From Micavibrio sp. UBA7657 (GTDB lineage Bacteria; Pseudomonadota; Alphaproteobacteria; Micavibrionales; Micavibrionaceae): a stretch of 64,000 nt of DNA. The stretch covers positions 350,892 through 414,891 of the forward strand of contig DLHX01000008.1 in the NCBI GenBank assembly GCA_002483465.1, read 5' to 3'. Below, piece after piece: positions 25,365 through 33,982 of the stretch. The first letter of the stretch is position 1. Each line of letters begins with the position of its first letter. Below the pieces are notes generated by a model. It did not search any database. It was not told where the DNA came from and was given only the letters and a program-made list of their open reading frames with translations. Position numbers and translations under genes: made by a program.

Positions 25365-25628
25365 CTAATTAACACATGGATCGGCAGGACACGGATTAAT
25401 GTCCAGGCTTTGCGGAAATGCGATTTTCTGGAATTCACTTAATTGTAACTTATTTTGAAAATAAAGCTCAATGGCATCCGATCCAATCCGGACAAGAACG
25501 TTTATTTCCAATAAATTTTTTACATGATCCAGGCGGTCAAGTTCGCGGCACAGGAGTTCTGGTGAAGCCTCCGAGTAAAGAGAGCGCAAACATTCCCGGA
25601 AATTCTTAGGGTCAAACTCGAAATCCAT
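25365..25628 (-). CDS. Hypothetical protein, 87 residues
   Basis: No family was recognised. The protein is mostly helical and acidic, and ends in a short Cys/Pro tail (INPCPADPCVN). It lies 11 bases upstream of the 203-residue gene and 15 bases downstream of the 192-residue one on the same strand. Its size and position suggest a co-transcribed small partner, but no evidence for a toxin-antitoxin pair was seen. Confidence 0.5.
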   Translation of the reverse strand: MDFEFDPKNFRECLRSLYSEASPELLCRELDRLDHVKNLLEINVLVRIGSDAIELYFQNKLQLSEFQKIAFPQSLDINPCPADPCVN

Positions 25629-25643
25629 GTCAATATCACCTCG

Positions 25644-26222
25644 TTATATATGATCCAGCACTGACGGCGCGGTTAAACCGGAAACCTGCTGCGGCATTTT
25701 TCTCAGGATATCGTCTATCAATTCCTGACTTTCAGTAACAGCCTTTACGCCCATCAGCGCACCGTAATTGGCAACCCGCAGGGTAATATCGTCACCATCC
25801 CGCGTCATGGATAAATCTGTATTTATTTCCTCTTCAAGAGTACTGATCCACTCCCGCAAAAAAGTCTCATACACCGCACGCGGCATCGTCTCGCGCATAT
25901 CCGAAAATGATTTGGTGTATCCCAGGCGCAAACGCCCGCCCTCTTTAAAACCTTGAAAACCGGGATTCATCACATCGGGTTCCAGGACATTCATTAAAAG
26001 TAACAAATCATGTCTGTCAGAAGTACGTATCGTAATCACGCAGTTTTCATCCGCGCACTCATCCTCCACGCACGCATCGACCGGGGGATTCACGCTAAGG
26101 CGTATAAAGCAGGTGGCGTGCTCAACAAGCAGACCGGCATCCCGCCTGGCATCCTTGCCCTCGAATGTTTTGGTATAAGAAAAGGACATACCGTCCTCTT
26201 TCACTAAATCAATCTTAGGCAT
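25644..26222 (-). CDS. Hypothetical protein, 192 residues
   Basis: No family was recognised. The ATG at 26222 is preceded by GGGAG at five bases. The first 130 residues look beta-rich, with an acidic Cys-containing loop (ACVEDECADENC, about 50-61), and the rest is mixed helix and strand. No signal peptide is visible. It is the first gene of the three-gene block between ispA and dxs. Confidence 0.6.
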   Translation of the reverse strand: MPKIDLVKEDGMSFSYTKTFEGKDARRDAGLLVEHATCFIRLSVNPPVDACVEDECADENCVITIRTSDRHDLLLLMNVLEPDVMNPGFQGFKEGGRLRLGYTKSFSDMRETMPRAVYETFLREWISTLEEEINTDLSMTRDGDDITLRVANYGALMGVKAVTESQELIDDILRKMPQQVSGLTAPSVLDHI

Positions 26223-26335
26223 AGTTACTCCCGGCCCATTAAACTTCGCATTATGTATAATGAATTCACCCCCTTTTTGTCAAATTTCAATAAAGGTTTC
26301 CCCGGCGCGGCTATTTGCGCTAAATAAGCAGTTCA

Positions 26336-28318
26336 ATGAAACAGGCCACAAAAAACAACCCTGCACCGCCTCAGCCCGGGTCCCTTCTCGACCGGGTTCA
26401 CGTCCCCGCCGACATGAAGGGCCTGGACGACGGGCAGCTTAAAATCCTCGCCGAAGAACTCCGCCGCGACATGATCCAGTCCGTCTCCAAAACCGGCGGC
26501 CATCTCGGCGCGGGCCTCGGCGTTGTCGAACTCACCGTCGCAATTCATTCAGTATTCAACACACCCGACGACCGCCTCATCTGGGATGTCGGCCACCAGG
26601 CCTACCCGCACAAAATTCTCACCGGCCGCCGCGACAAAATGCATACCTTAAGACAAGGCGGCGGACTCTCCGGCTTCACCAAACGCTCCGAGTCCGAATA
26701 CGATCCCTTCGGCGCAGCGCACAGCTCCACGTCAATTTCCGCAGGCCTCGGCATGGCCGTCGCGCGCGACCTCGCCAATAAACAAAACCACGTCATCGCC
26801 GTCATCGGCGACGGCGCGATGTCCGCAGGCATGGCGTACGAGGCCATGAATAATGCCGGAGCGCTCAAATCAAAACTCATCGTCATCCTCAACGACAACG
26901 ACATGTCCATCGCCCCGCCGGTCGGCGCGATGTCGCGCTACCTCACCAAGCTCGTATCCTCGCAGCCCTACATGAACGCGCGCGAAGCCGGGAAAAAATT
27001 CACCGAAATCCTGCCCGCGCCGTTGCGTCACGCCGCCAAACGCGCCGAAGAAGCCGCACGCGTCGCGCTCGGCACCGGCACGCTGTTCGAGGAAATGGGC
27101 TTTTATTACATCGGCCCCGTTGACGGCCACAATCTCGACCAGCTCCTCCCCATCCTCCGCAATATCAGGGACTCGGATCACGAAGGCCCCGTCCTCATCC
27201 ACGCCATCACGCGCAAAGGCGCGGGCTACCTCCCGGCCGAAAATTCTTCCGACAAAATGCACGGCGTCAAAAAATTCGACGTCATCACCGGCGCACAAGC
27301 CAAATCCGCGCCCGGCGCGCCCACCTACACCAAAATTTTCGCGCAATCCCTCATCAATGAGGCAAAACGCGACGACAAAATCATCGCCATCACCGCCGCC
27401 ATGCCCGACGGCACAGGCCTCGACCTTTTTTCTTACGAATTCCCCGACCGCACCTTCGATGTCGGCATCGCCGAGCAGCACGCCGTCACCTTCGCCGCCG
27501 GCCTCGCCACCGAAGGCTTCAAACCCTTCGTCGCGATTTACTCCACCTTCCTGCAGCGCGCCTACGACCAGGTCGTGCACGACGTCGCCATTCAAAACCT
27601 CCCCGTCCGCTTCGCGATGGACCGCGCAGGGTTAGTGGGCGCCGACGGCCAGACACACGCGGGCGCCTTCGACATCGCCTATCTCGGCTGCCTGCCCAAT
27701 TTTGTTTTGATGGCACCGAGCGACGAAGCCGAACTCGTTCACATGGTCGCCACCGCCGCAGCTTATAATGACGGACCCATCGCCTTCCGCTACCCGCGCG
27801 GCGAAGGCACCGGAGTCGAACTCCCGGCCCAAGGCGAAATTTTAGAGATCGGCAAAGGCCGTATCGTGTACACATTAGAGTCGTCATCCCGGCGAAAGCC
27901 GGGATCCGGGAACTCAGCGCCCGACTCCCAACCCGATCCCGTTTTACAACGGGATGACAACAGCGTTGCGATCTTAAGCTACGGCACGCGCCTCACAGAA
28001 TCCCTGAAGGCCGCCAAACTCCTCGAGGAAAAAGGCAAACGCGTCACCGTCGCCGACGCCCGCTTCGCCAAACCGCTCGATGAATCGCTCATCCGCACCC
28101 TCGCCGAAAACCACGCATCCCTCATCACCATCGAGGAAGGCTCCATCGGCGGCTTCGGCTCTTACGTTCTGGATTTCCTGAACCGCGAGGAACTACTCGG
28201 CAAAACCCGCGTGAAAAATCTTTACCTCCCCGACATCTTCCAGGACCACGACGACCCTTTGAGACAATACGAAACCGCCGGCCTCACCGCGCGAGATATT
28301 GTGAAAGCTACGCCATGA
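26336..28318 (+). CDS. dxs: 1-deoxy-D-xylulose-5-phosphate synthase with in-frame repeat insertion
   Basis: Dxs joins pyruvate and glyceraldehyde 3-phosphate with thiamine diphosphate in the first MEP-pathway step. The 660 residues contain WDVGHQAYPHK, the TPP site GDGAMSAGMAYEAMN, and the transketolase-like central domain with GIAEQHAVTFAAG. Near residues 517-542 a palindromic repeat adds a segment beginning SSRRKPGSG and ending QRDDN, between GKGRIVYTLE and VAILSYGTRL, where homologues have a short loop. The frame stays open, so activity is likely. The stop overlaps the start of the TIR-like gene (ATGA). Confidence 0.96.
   Translation: MKQATKNNPAPPQPGSLLDRVHVPADMKGLDDGQLKILAEELRRDMIQSVSKTGGHLGAGLGVVELTVAIHSVFNTPDDRLIWDVGHQAYPHKILTGRRDKMHTLRQGGGLSGFTKRSESEYDPFGAAHSSTSISAGLGMAVARDLANKQNHVIAVIGDGAMSAGMAYEAMNNAGALKSKLIVILNDNDMSIAPPVGAMSRYLTKLVSSQPYMNAREAGKKFTEILPAPLRHAAKRAEEAARVALGTGTLFEEMGFYYIGPVDGHNLDQLLPILRNIRDSDHEGPVLIHAITRKGAGYLPAENSSDKMHGVKKFDVITGAQAKSAPGAPTYTKIFAQSLINEAKRDDKIIAITAAMPDGTGLDLFSYEFPDRTFDVGIAEQHAVTFAAGLATEGFKPFVAIYSTFLQRAYDQVVHDVAIQNLPVRFAMDRAGLVGADGQTHAGAFDIAYLGCLPNFVLMAPSDEAELVHMVATAAAYNDGPIAFRYPRGEGTGVELPAQGEILEIGKGRIVYTLESSSRRKPGSGNSAPDSQPDPVLQRDDNSVAILSYGTRLTESLKAAKLLEEKGKRVTVADARFAKPLDESLIRTLAENHASLITIEEGSIGGFGSYVLDFLNREELLGKTRVKNLYLPDIFQDHDDPLRQYETAGLTARDIVKATP
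27883..27960. repeat. GTCATCCCGGCG palindromic element inside dxs
   Basis: The outer arms GTCATCCCG (27884-27892) and CGGGATGAC (27951-27959) are perfect reverse complements. An inner hairpin, CCCGGC-GAAA-GCCGGG, follows the left arm. All of it is translated within Dxs. Confidence 0.9.
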
Positions 28319-29508
28319 CTAAATCATCTGAAGAACTTCTAGGCATCGCTGACCGACTAGAAGAATTTTTTCAAAAATCGAATGTGTCCGAGATCACAGA
28401 TCCTATAATGCGCTTGCATAATGCCGCGATAGACATCGGAAAATCTTTTTCTGGATCATGGCTAGGATATCACGCAAACGTATATTACGGGAATTTTGAA
28501 ATTCCACCCGCAGGCGCGCGCTTCAATCCTGAATGGGGATTGATGCATAGACATGTGAACCGTAATGGCACCCAGGGGGAATGGAATGAATATACACGTG
28601 ATTTCGTAATAGAATCGATACACACAAAAGCTGGAAATCCTGATCTTACAAAAGTTAACAAGGTTATTTCTGAAGCTAATTCTCTTTACAAAAAAAACCT
28701 TCCAGAAATCACATCTATAATTTCAACAGAGATTTCTAAAAATTCAGATGAATTTTTAGAAAAAATAAAAAGTGAAATCGAATCATTTGAAATTTTAGAC
28801 ACTACTGAAATTTTGAATAGAAAAAATCCCCGAAGAACGATTTTAACTCATGATACAGCAGCAATGAATCAAGGTACAAAAGCGCCGCCTCACATGACTG
28901 TTTTGGCCCAATGTATCGAAATGAATAATTCTATAGGGTTCATTAATGAGCTTAGCGCTTGTGCACGAAAAGCGGGATCACATTTAGCCAGACAAGAAAA
29001 TCAAAGAAAAAAATCAGAAATGATTGGAACCAACGTTGTTATAGGTCATGGCCGTTCACCTGTGTGGAAGGATTTGAAAGATTTCATTAAGGATCGCATA
29101 AACCTACCATACGATGAATTCAATCGAGTTCCGGTGGCCGGTATAACAAACATAGCGAGGCTTTCGGAAATGCTAGATTCCGCAGCTATCGCTTTTATAA
29201 TTCTTACTGCTGAAGATGAACAAGTAGATGGAAAAATGCATGCCCGCATGAATGCCATTCATGAAGCCGGTCTTTTTCAGGGACGCTTAGGTTTTATGCG
29301 AGCTATCATTCTTTTAGAAGAAGGCTGTGAAGAATTTGGCAATATACATGGACTTGGACAGATAAGATTTCCTAAAGGAAACATCTCCGCAAAATTCGAA
29401 GATATTAGAATGGTTCTTGAAAGAGAAGAATTGATTCAGGAAAAACACGTACTTGTTAAACAAGCTGTAAAAAAACAACCAGCTGTGAAAAGGTCAAAAA
29501 ACTCTTGA
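28315..29508 (+). CDS. TIR-like domain protein, candidate defence effector
   Basis: This 397-residue protein has an N-terminal helical region (about 1-235) of unknown family. The C-terminal TIR-like nucleotide-binding domain is at about 240-375. Features of the TIR-like family (Pfam PF10137 type) include VVIGHG near 241-246, the conserved Glu (E317) in NAIHEAGLFQGRLGF, and EEGCEEF. Such domains in phage-defence systems degrade NAD or bind nucleotides. The gene is strikingly AT-rich beside dxs, which suggests transfer. It overlaps the dxs stop by four bases, and its own stop lies in the -35 box of the next promoter. The defence role is inferred. Confidence 0.75.
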   Translation: MTKSSEELLGIADRLEEFFQKSNVSEITDPIMRLHNAAIDIGKSFSGSWLGYHANVYYGNFEIPPAGARFNPEWGLMHRHVNRNGTQGEWNEYTRDFVIESIHTKAGNPDLTKVNKVISEANSLYKKNLPEITSIISTEISKNSDEFLEKIKSEIESFEILDTTEILNRKNPRRTILTHDTAAMNQGTKAPPHMTVLAQCIEMNNSIGFINELSACARKAGSHLARQENQRKKSEMIGTNVVIGHGRSPVWKDLKDFIKDRINLPYDEFNRVPVAGITNIARLSEMLDSAAIAFIILTAEDEQVDGKMHARMNAIHEAGLFQGRLGFMRAIILLEEGCEEFGNIHGLGQIRFPKGNISAKFEDIRMVLEREELIQEKHVLVKQAVKKQPAVKRSKNS

Positions 29509-29533
29509 CATTATAGGAATAACTTCCTATACT
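29505..29533 (+). promoter_or_regulatory. Strong promoter with palindrome in the spacer
   Basis: A consensus TTGACA (29505-29510) and TATACT (29528-29533) are separated by exactly 17 bases. The spacer and -10 hold a perfect inverted repeat TATAGGAA-TAAC-TTCCTATA (29512-29531), which looks like a repressor site. The start codon at 29541 lies at the expected transcription start, so the message would be leaderless. The TIR gene stop codon is inside the -35 element. Confidence 0.8.
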
Positions 29534-29540
29534 CTCCCTT

Positions 29541-29921
29541 ATGTTCCTTGACCCCAGAGACCCGCCGCCGCTGGATTTCGCGGTGGAAAACACCCAGCAC
29601 GCCATCAAAAAACTCTGCGATGAGCTGCGCATCATTCTCGGCTCCGGCAGCATACGCACGACGCTGCCGCGCCAGGCGCAAATTCTCGAAGGGATGTTCA
29701 CGCTTGTCCTGCGCAATTACATCGAACAAAAACCCGGCTGGAACGCCAGCGAGAAGGAACTCGCCCTCGCGCTCGACATCCAGCGCCAATGCCTCGCCAC
29801 GGTGAAGGCCAATGCCGCCATCGACTACATGGATGCGATCATGGCGAACATGCCGCGCGGCACGGCGTCAAAAAATTTCCTGCCGCCCCCCTCCCCGGAA
29901 TCTGCGCATGCAGAAACCTGA
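29541..29921 (+). CDS. Hypothetical protein, 126 residues
   Basis: No family was recognised. It looks helical and soluble, with a Pro-rich start (PRDPPP) and end. The ATG is about eight bases after the -10 element of the promoter at 29505, and no Shine-Dalgarno sequence is present, consistent with leaderless translation. Composition has returned to the GC-rich norm of the window. It overlaps the next small gene by 14 bases. Confidence 0.65.
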   Translation: MFLDPRDPPPLDFAVENTQHAIKKLCDELRIILGSGSIRTTLPRQAQILEGMFTLVLRNYIEQKPGWNASEKELALALDIQRQCLATVKANAAIDYMDAIMANMPRGTASKNFLPPPSPESAHAET

Positions 29922-30114
29922 AACCCCAAGGAAAAGAAGGCCATACCCGCCCAAGCACAAACGAAAGCTCATTGAGGCCGCTCAAAAGCGCTGGTCCTCG
30001 CACACAGGTCTCCGCACCCGGCAAATCCGTGAAATCCGCAGCCTCCTAAAGCGTCAACAGGCCCTGATTCGCGGTGTTTTCAATGCTTCCCATGATAGTA
30101 ACGCGCGCCTATAA
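29908..30114 (+). CDS. Small basic hypothetical protein, 68 residues
   Basis: This short frame starts with ATG at 29908 inside the end of the previous gene and encodes a very basic, Arg/Lys-rich protein (KRRPYPPKHKRK; RTRQIREIRSLLKRQQ). It could bind nucleic acid. The 14-base overlap suggests coupled translation with its neighbour. No family was recognised and it could be spurious. Confidence 0.45.
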   Translation: MQKPETPRKRRPYPPKHKRKLIEAAQKRWSSHTGLRTRQIREIRSLLKRQQALIRGVFNASHDSNARL

Positions 30115-30123
30115 TACCGCCCG

Positions 30124-30888
30124 ATGACTCTGCCCAGGCCCACAATCGTGCTTTTTGACATGGACGGCACCAGCGTCCGGCACATCAACCCCATCTTCCT
30201 GCATGCGCTTGAATGGCTGGACGACACCGCGTTTAAAACGCGTAAAATTCTGAACAAACTCCTCCCGCGCAAGAGCTACAATCTCGACGTCACCGACCTC
30301 GCCCCGCGCAAGGTGCCCAAGCTCCTCGTCCACCGCGCCATCCACAAGGTCCGCCGCAAGCCCGTCGAGCAGATCGTCGAGCCCTGCCCCGGCATTTATT
30401 ACGTGCTGGAATTATTGAAGCGCCACAATATTCCGATGGCGCTCGCGAGCAACGGATTGGGCAAGGGCTACGGCCACGACATTCTCGAAAAATTCGATCT
30501 GGAGAAATATTTCCGCGCCACCGTCTTCCGCGAGGACATCAAAAAATCGAAACCGCACCCGGAGCCGATTTTACTGACGATCCAGAAAATGAATCTGACG
30601 CTCACCCAGGACGACGTCATCTGGTATATCGGCGACCGTCACAAGGACGTCATCGCCGTGCTCGCCGCGCGCCAGCATCTGCCCTGCCGCATCGAGCCAA
30701 TTGCCTACGGCTTCAACGCCGCCGTCGCCGTGATCGAAAAAAATATCGGCCCCGACCACATTCTCATGTCTTATCTGGATATGTACACGAAGCTGGATAC
30801 GCTACTTGGTCCTCCCCCCGTCATTGCGAGGAGTGAAACGACGAAGCAATCCACTCTTACTGAATCTGCAGTGGCTCGTAAGTCGTAA
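30124..30888 (+). CDS. HAD-family hydrolase with repeat-encoded C-terminus
   Basis: HAD hydrolases are mostly phosphatases that act through an Asp nucleophile. Motif I is FDMDGT (about 12-17), motif II ASNG, motif III Lys in KKSKPHP, and motif IV GDRHKD. The substrate is not predictable. From about residue 232 (VIARSETTKQST) the coding sequence is a GTCATTGCGAG repeat (30819-30853), which also supplies the end that overlaps the 3' end of sppA by 32 bases. The native stop was probably nearer GPPP. Confidence 0.85.
   Translation: MTLPRPTIVLFDMDGTSVRHINPIFLHALEWLDDTAFKTRKILNKLLPRKSYNLDVTDLAPRKVPKLLVHRAIHKVRRKPVEQIVEPCPGIYYVLELLKRHNIPMALASNGLGKGYGHDILEKFDLEKYFRATVFREDIKKSKPHPEPILLTIQKMNLTLTQDDVIWYIGDRHKDVIAVLAARQHLPCRIEPIAYGFNAAVAVIEKNIGPDHILMSYLDMYTKLDTLLGPPPVIARSETTKQSTLTESAVARKS
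30819..30853. repeat. GTCATTGCGAG half-element in the HAD gene 3' end
   Basis: It begins CGTCATTGCGAGG and ends GAAGCAATCCA, matching the left arm at 22209. It is translated as the C-terminal extension of the HAD protein. Confidence 0.85.
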
Positions 30889-32776
30889 AGTTCGGCTGGC
30901 TGATCACGTCCATCTGATCCATGAACGGTTTCGACACCCGCCCGAGCATCGCCTGGAATTTCAGCCCCTCATACACCGCCCCCTGCTCGCTTAAGAAAGC
31001 AAGCAGCTCTTCAAACGTCGTCAGCGGTTTCGGCAAGATAACTATGTCGAGTCCAAAACGATCTTCAGCTTTCAGCAGCGTTGCCGTGTAATCCAGCGCA
31101 TTCTGCAATCCACCGATTTCGTCCACCAATCCAACGCGCTTCGCCGCTTCGCCTGACCAGACTCGTCCGCCCGCAATCTTGTCGACCTGCTCGACGCTCA
31201 TCTTACGTCCTTCGGAAACACGCTCGAGGAACGCATCGTAAACCTGATCTAACATGGCATTGATCCGCTCAGCTTCCGTCGCGCTGAAGGGCGTATTCAT
31301 CGACCATAAACCGGCATTTCGTCCCCATTCGACGCGCTCCCAGTTCACGCCAATCTTCGGCCACACATCGCGCGCCGAGAACTTGCCGCCAACAACGCCG
31401 ATCGAACCCGTAATCGTCGTCGGCGTCGCGAAGATCCTGTCCGCGTGCGCCGCGACCCAATATCCACCTGAAGCGGCCGTCGAACCCATGGACACAATAA
31501 CCGGTTTGCCCTTCTCACGCGCACGGTCGATGGCGCGCAGAATGGTCTCGGATGCAACCGGCGATCCGCCTGGACTGTCAACCCGAACCACGATGGCTTC
31601 AATGCTCTCATCTTCCGCCACATCCAGAATGGCGGGCGCAATCTCGTCCGCCGCGGCAATGCTTTCCTCACCCAATCCCATAGGGGTAGCCGACACCCCG
31701 ATCCGCGTATCCATGATCGCACCCGCCACATGCACCAGCGCAACACGCGGACGCGCATCAGTAAAATGCCCGCGCACAAGATTGCTCTCGGACTGCTCGC
31801 GACCAAGAGCGGCGAGATAAGCCTTCGGATCGACAAAAAACTCTTCCTCGCTTTCGGGATCGCCTGTCAGCTCTTCACTGATCCGGCTTACCAGCACATC
31901 GACATAATTAAGCTCGGTCACCAGTTTTTCCTGCAGCGCTTCCGGACCCGTGAACAGACCCTTATTCACCAGCGCCTCAAACTTCACAGGGCTGATCTGG
32001 AGGTCAGCTGCAATATCACGCGTCAGTACGGCGCGCAGATCGCCGACAATATGCTCTAACGTCTCACGGTTCTGCGGCGACATTTTCTTAGCGGTCAGGT
32101 TTTCATACGCCGTCTTGTATTCCTTGCGCTGGAAGAATTGCGGCTCGACGCCGATTTTATCCAAAGTGCCGCGGAAGAATGGCATCTCGGCGGCGACTCC
32201 CGGAATTGAAACGATGCCGAGCGGCTGCATCCAGCGCTCCGCAAATGCCGAAGCGAGATAAAATCTTCCTAAACCGCCACCGGCTTCGCCATACGACGCG
32301 GAATAAATACGCGTGAATTTTCCACTCGCACGGAACCGCGCCAGAGCATCGCGAACTTCTTTTGTCTGCGCAGTTGAAAACGTTCCGCCATCCATACGCG
32401 CCATGATGCCCATCACGCGCTCATCCTTCGCGGCGAGATCAATCGCATCGACAACCTGGTGCACCGTCGGCGGCTCGAGATTGAAAGACCCCGCCAACGC
32501 TGACCCCGAAGGCTTCTCGTAAAAACCGTCACTGAATTCGAGATAAAGCGCCATCTTCTGCGGGAGTGGCGGCGCGGTGGTTTCATTCAGTCCCGAAAGC
32601 ATCAGGATGCTTAGCAGAACCGTCACAAGAACGAACGCCCCGATCACGGTGCAGGTTTTTTTAATCGCCAGCCAGGCAATCGGCAGAACGCGCCACTGGA
32701 TACGGCCCCGACGCACATCGCGCGAAACCGGATCGGAAAAAAGCGGTCTGTGTCTTGTCCAGCGGTTACGGGGCAT
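30857..32776 (-). CDS. sppA: Signal peptide peptidase SppA, long form
   Basis: SppA is a membrane-anchored serine protease that degrades signal peptides left after export. The 639 residues are typical of the 67-kDa form with two peptidase repeats. A membrane anchor lies at about 35-60. The catalytic Lys is in the first repeat (KEYKTAYENLTAKKMSP) and the catalytic Ser in the second (GSTAASGGYWVA). The start at 32776 is followed by a basic stretch before the anchor. It is six bases downstream of aroC. Confidence 0.93.
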   Translation of the reverse strand: MPRNRWTRHRPLFSDPVSRDVRRGRIQWRVLPIAWLAIKKTCTVIGAFVLVTVLLSILMLSGLNETTAPPLPQKMALYLEFSDGFYEKPSGSALAGSFNLEPPTVHQVVDAIDLAAKDERVMGIMARMDGGTFSTAQTKEVRDALARFRASGKFTRIYSASYGEAGGGLGRFYLASAFAERWMQPLGIVSIPGVAAEMPFFRGTLDKIGVEPQFFQRKEYKTAYENLTAKKMSPQNRETLEHIVGDLRAVLTRDIAADLQISPVKFEALVNKGLFTGPEALQEKLVTELNYVDVLVSRISEELTGDPESEEEFFVDPKAYLAALGREQSESNLVRGHFTDARPRVALVHVAGAIMDTRIGVSATPMGLGEESIAAADEIAPAILDVAEDESIEAIVVRVDSPGGSPVASETILRAIDRAREKGKPVIVSMGSTAASGGYWVAAHADRIFATPTTITGSIGVVGGKFSARDVWPKIGVNWERVEWGRNAGLWSMNTPFSATEAERINAMLDQVYDAFLERVSEGRKMSVEQVDKIAGGRVWSGEAAKRVGLVDEIGGLQNALDYTATLLKAEDRFGLDIVILPKPLTTFEELLAFLSEQGAVYEGLKFQAMLGRVSKPFMDQMDVISQPNFTTYEPLQIQ

Positions 32777-32782
32777 GATTAT

Positions 32783-33856
32783 CTATCCGCACTGCGCCTT
32801 GTGCCGCAGCCAGTGATCGGCGAGCACACACGCCATCATCGCCTCGACAACCGGCGCGCCGCGAATACCGACGCACGGGTCATGACGGCCTTTTGTGGAA
32901 ATTTCAGTTTCCTTGCCTTTGACGTCAATCGTCTTGCGCGGTGTTAAAATCGAACTCGTCGGCTTGAAGGCGACGCGCACAATAATATCCTGCCCCGTCG
33001 AGATGCCGCCGAGAATACCGCCTGCGTTGTTCGACAAAAACTTTTTACCCTTACGGATTTCATCGGCGTTTTTCTCGCCGCCCCATTCGACGGTCTCAAA
33101 CCCGGCACCGATTTCCACGGCCTTCGTTGCATTGATCGACATCATCGCCTTGGCAAGGTCTGCGTCTAACTTATCGTACACCGGCGCACCTAAACCCGCA
33201 GGAATGCCGCTCGCGACAACTTCAATCAATGCGCCCGCGCTGGACCCCGCCTTGCGCTGCTTATCTAAAAACGATGCCCATTTATCCGTGACACCTGCAT
33301 CCGCCGCGAAAAAATCATTCTTGTCTATATTTTTCAAATCACGCTTCTTCGGGTTGTCAGCGTGCGGCCCGATCTGCACGACATAAGCCTTAATTTTTAC
33401 CCTCGATCCGATCTCGTGCGCCAGAACTTTCCGCGCAATCGCGCCAGCCGCGACACGCATCGCCGTCTCGCGCGCGGATGAACGCCCGCCGCCGCGATAA
33501 TCGCGAATGCCGTATTTCTCCATATAGGTGAAATCGGCGTGACCAGGACGGAACTTATCCTTTATGTCAGCGTAGTCTTTCGACTTCACATCCATGTTTT
33601 CAATCAGGAGACCAATCGGCGTGCCGGTCGTCTGCCCTTCGAACACGCCAGAGAGAATTTTGATTTCATCCGCCTCGCGGCGCTGGGTTGTGAAACGCGA
33701 TTGCCCCGGCTTGCGCTTATCGAGATATTTCTGGATGTCGGCTTCGGACAATTTGATTTTCGGCGGCACGCCATCGACCACGCAGCCGATTGCAGGCCCG
33801 TGGCTCTCGCCAAAGCTCTGATACTGAAACAATGTGCCGAAACGGTTGCCAGACAT
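32783..33856 (-). CDS. aroC: Chorismate synthase
   Basis: AroC makes chorismate from 5-enolpyruvylshikimate 3-phosphate, using reduced flavin, at the branch point of aromatic amino acid synthesis. The protein begins MSGNRFGTLF (start at 33856, 357 residues); the frame is open to 33916 but that N-terminus is not typical. Family signatures are FGESHGPAIGCVVDG, RGGGRSSARETA, and GGISTGQDI near the C-terminal part. Confidence 0.96.
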   Translation of the reverse strand: MSGNRFGTLFQYQSFGESHGPAIGCVVDGVPPKIKLSEADIQKYLDKRKPGQSRFTTQRREADEIKILSGVFEGQTTGTPIGLLIENMDVKSKDYADIKDKFRPGHADFTYMEKYGIRDYRGGGRSSARETAMRVAAGAIARKVLAHEIGSRVKIKAYVVQIGPHADNPKKRDLKNIDKNDFFAADAGVTDKWASFLDKQRKAGSSAGALIEVVASGIPAGLGAPVYDKLDADLAKAMMSINATKAVEIGAGFETVEWGGEKNADEIRKGKKFLSNNAGGILGGISTGQDIIVRVAFKPTSSILTPRKTIDVKGKETEISTKGRHDPCVGIRGAPVVEAMMACVLADHWLRHKAQCG

Positions 33857-33982
33857 GACATTGTTATAGCTCGAAAAAACCCGCCTGTCATCTTTTGGGC
33901 CAATGCCCCTCCACAATCAATAATTGACCGCTATGAAAAATAAGTCTATGTAAAATTCAGGATCAAACCGGGAGCATAGATC

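Noticed and set aside
26870..27595. 241-residue minus-strand frame opposite dxs
   Set aside because: It lies wholly within dxs and has low-complexity Gly/Asp/Val content from antisense codons; no family match.
28315..29508. CBASS or Pycsar operon
   Set aside because: No cyclase gene lies next to the TIR-like gene, so only a stand-alone effector is suggested.
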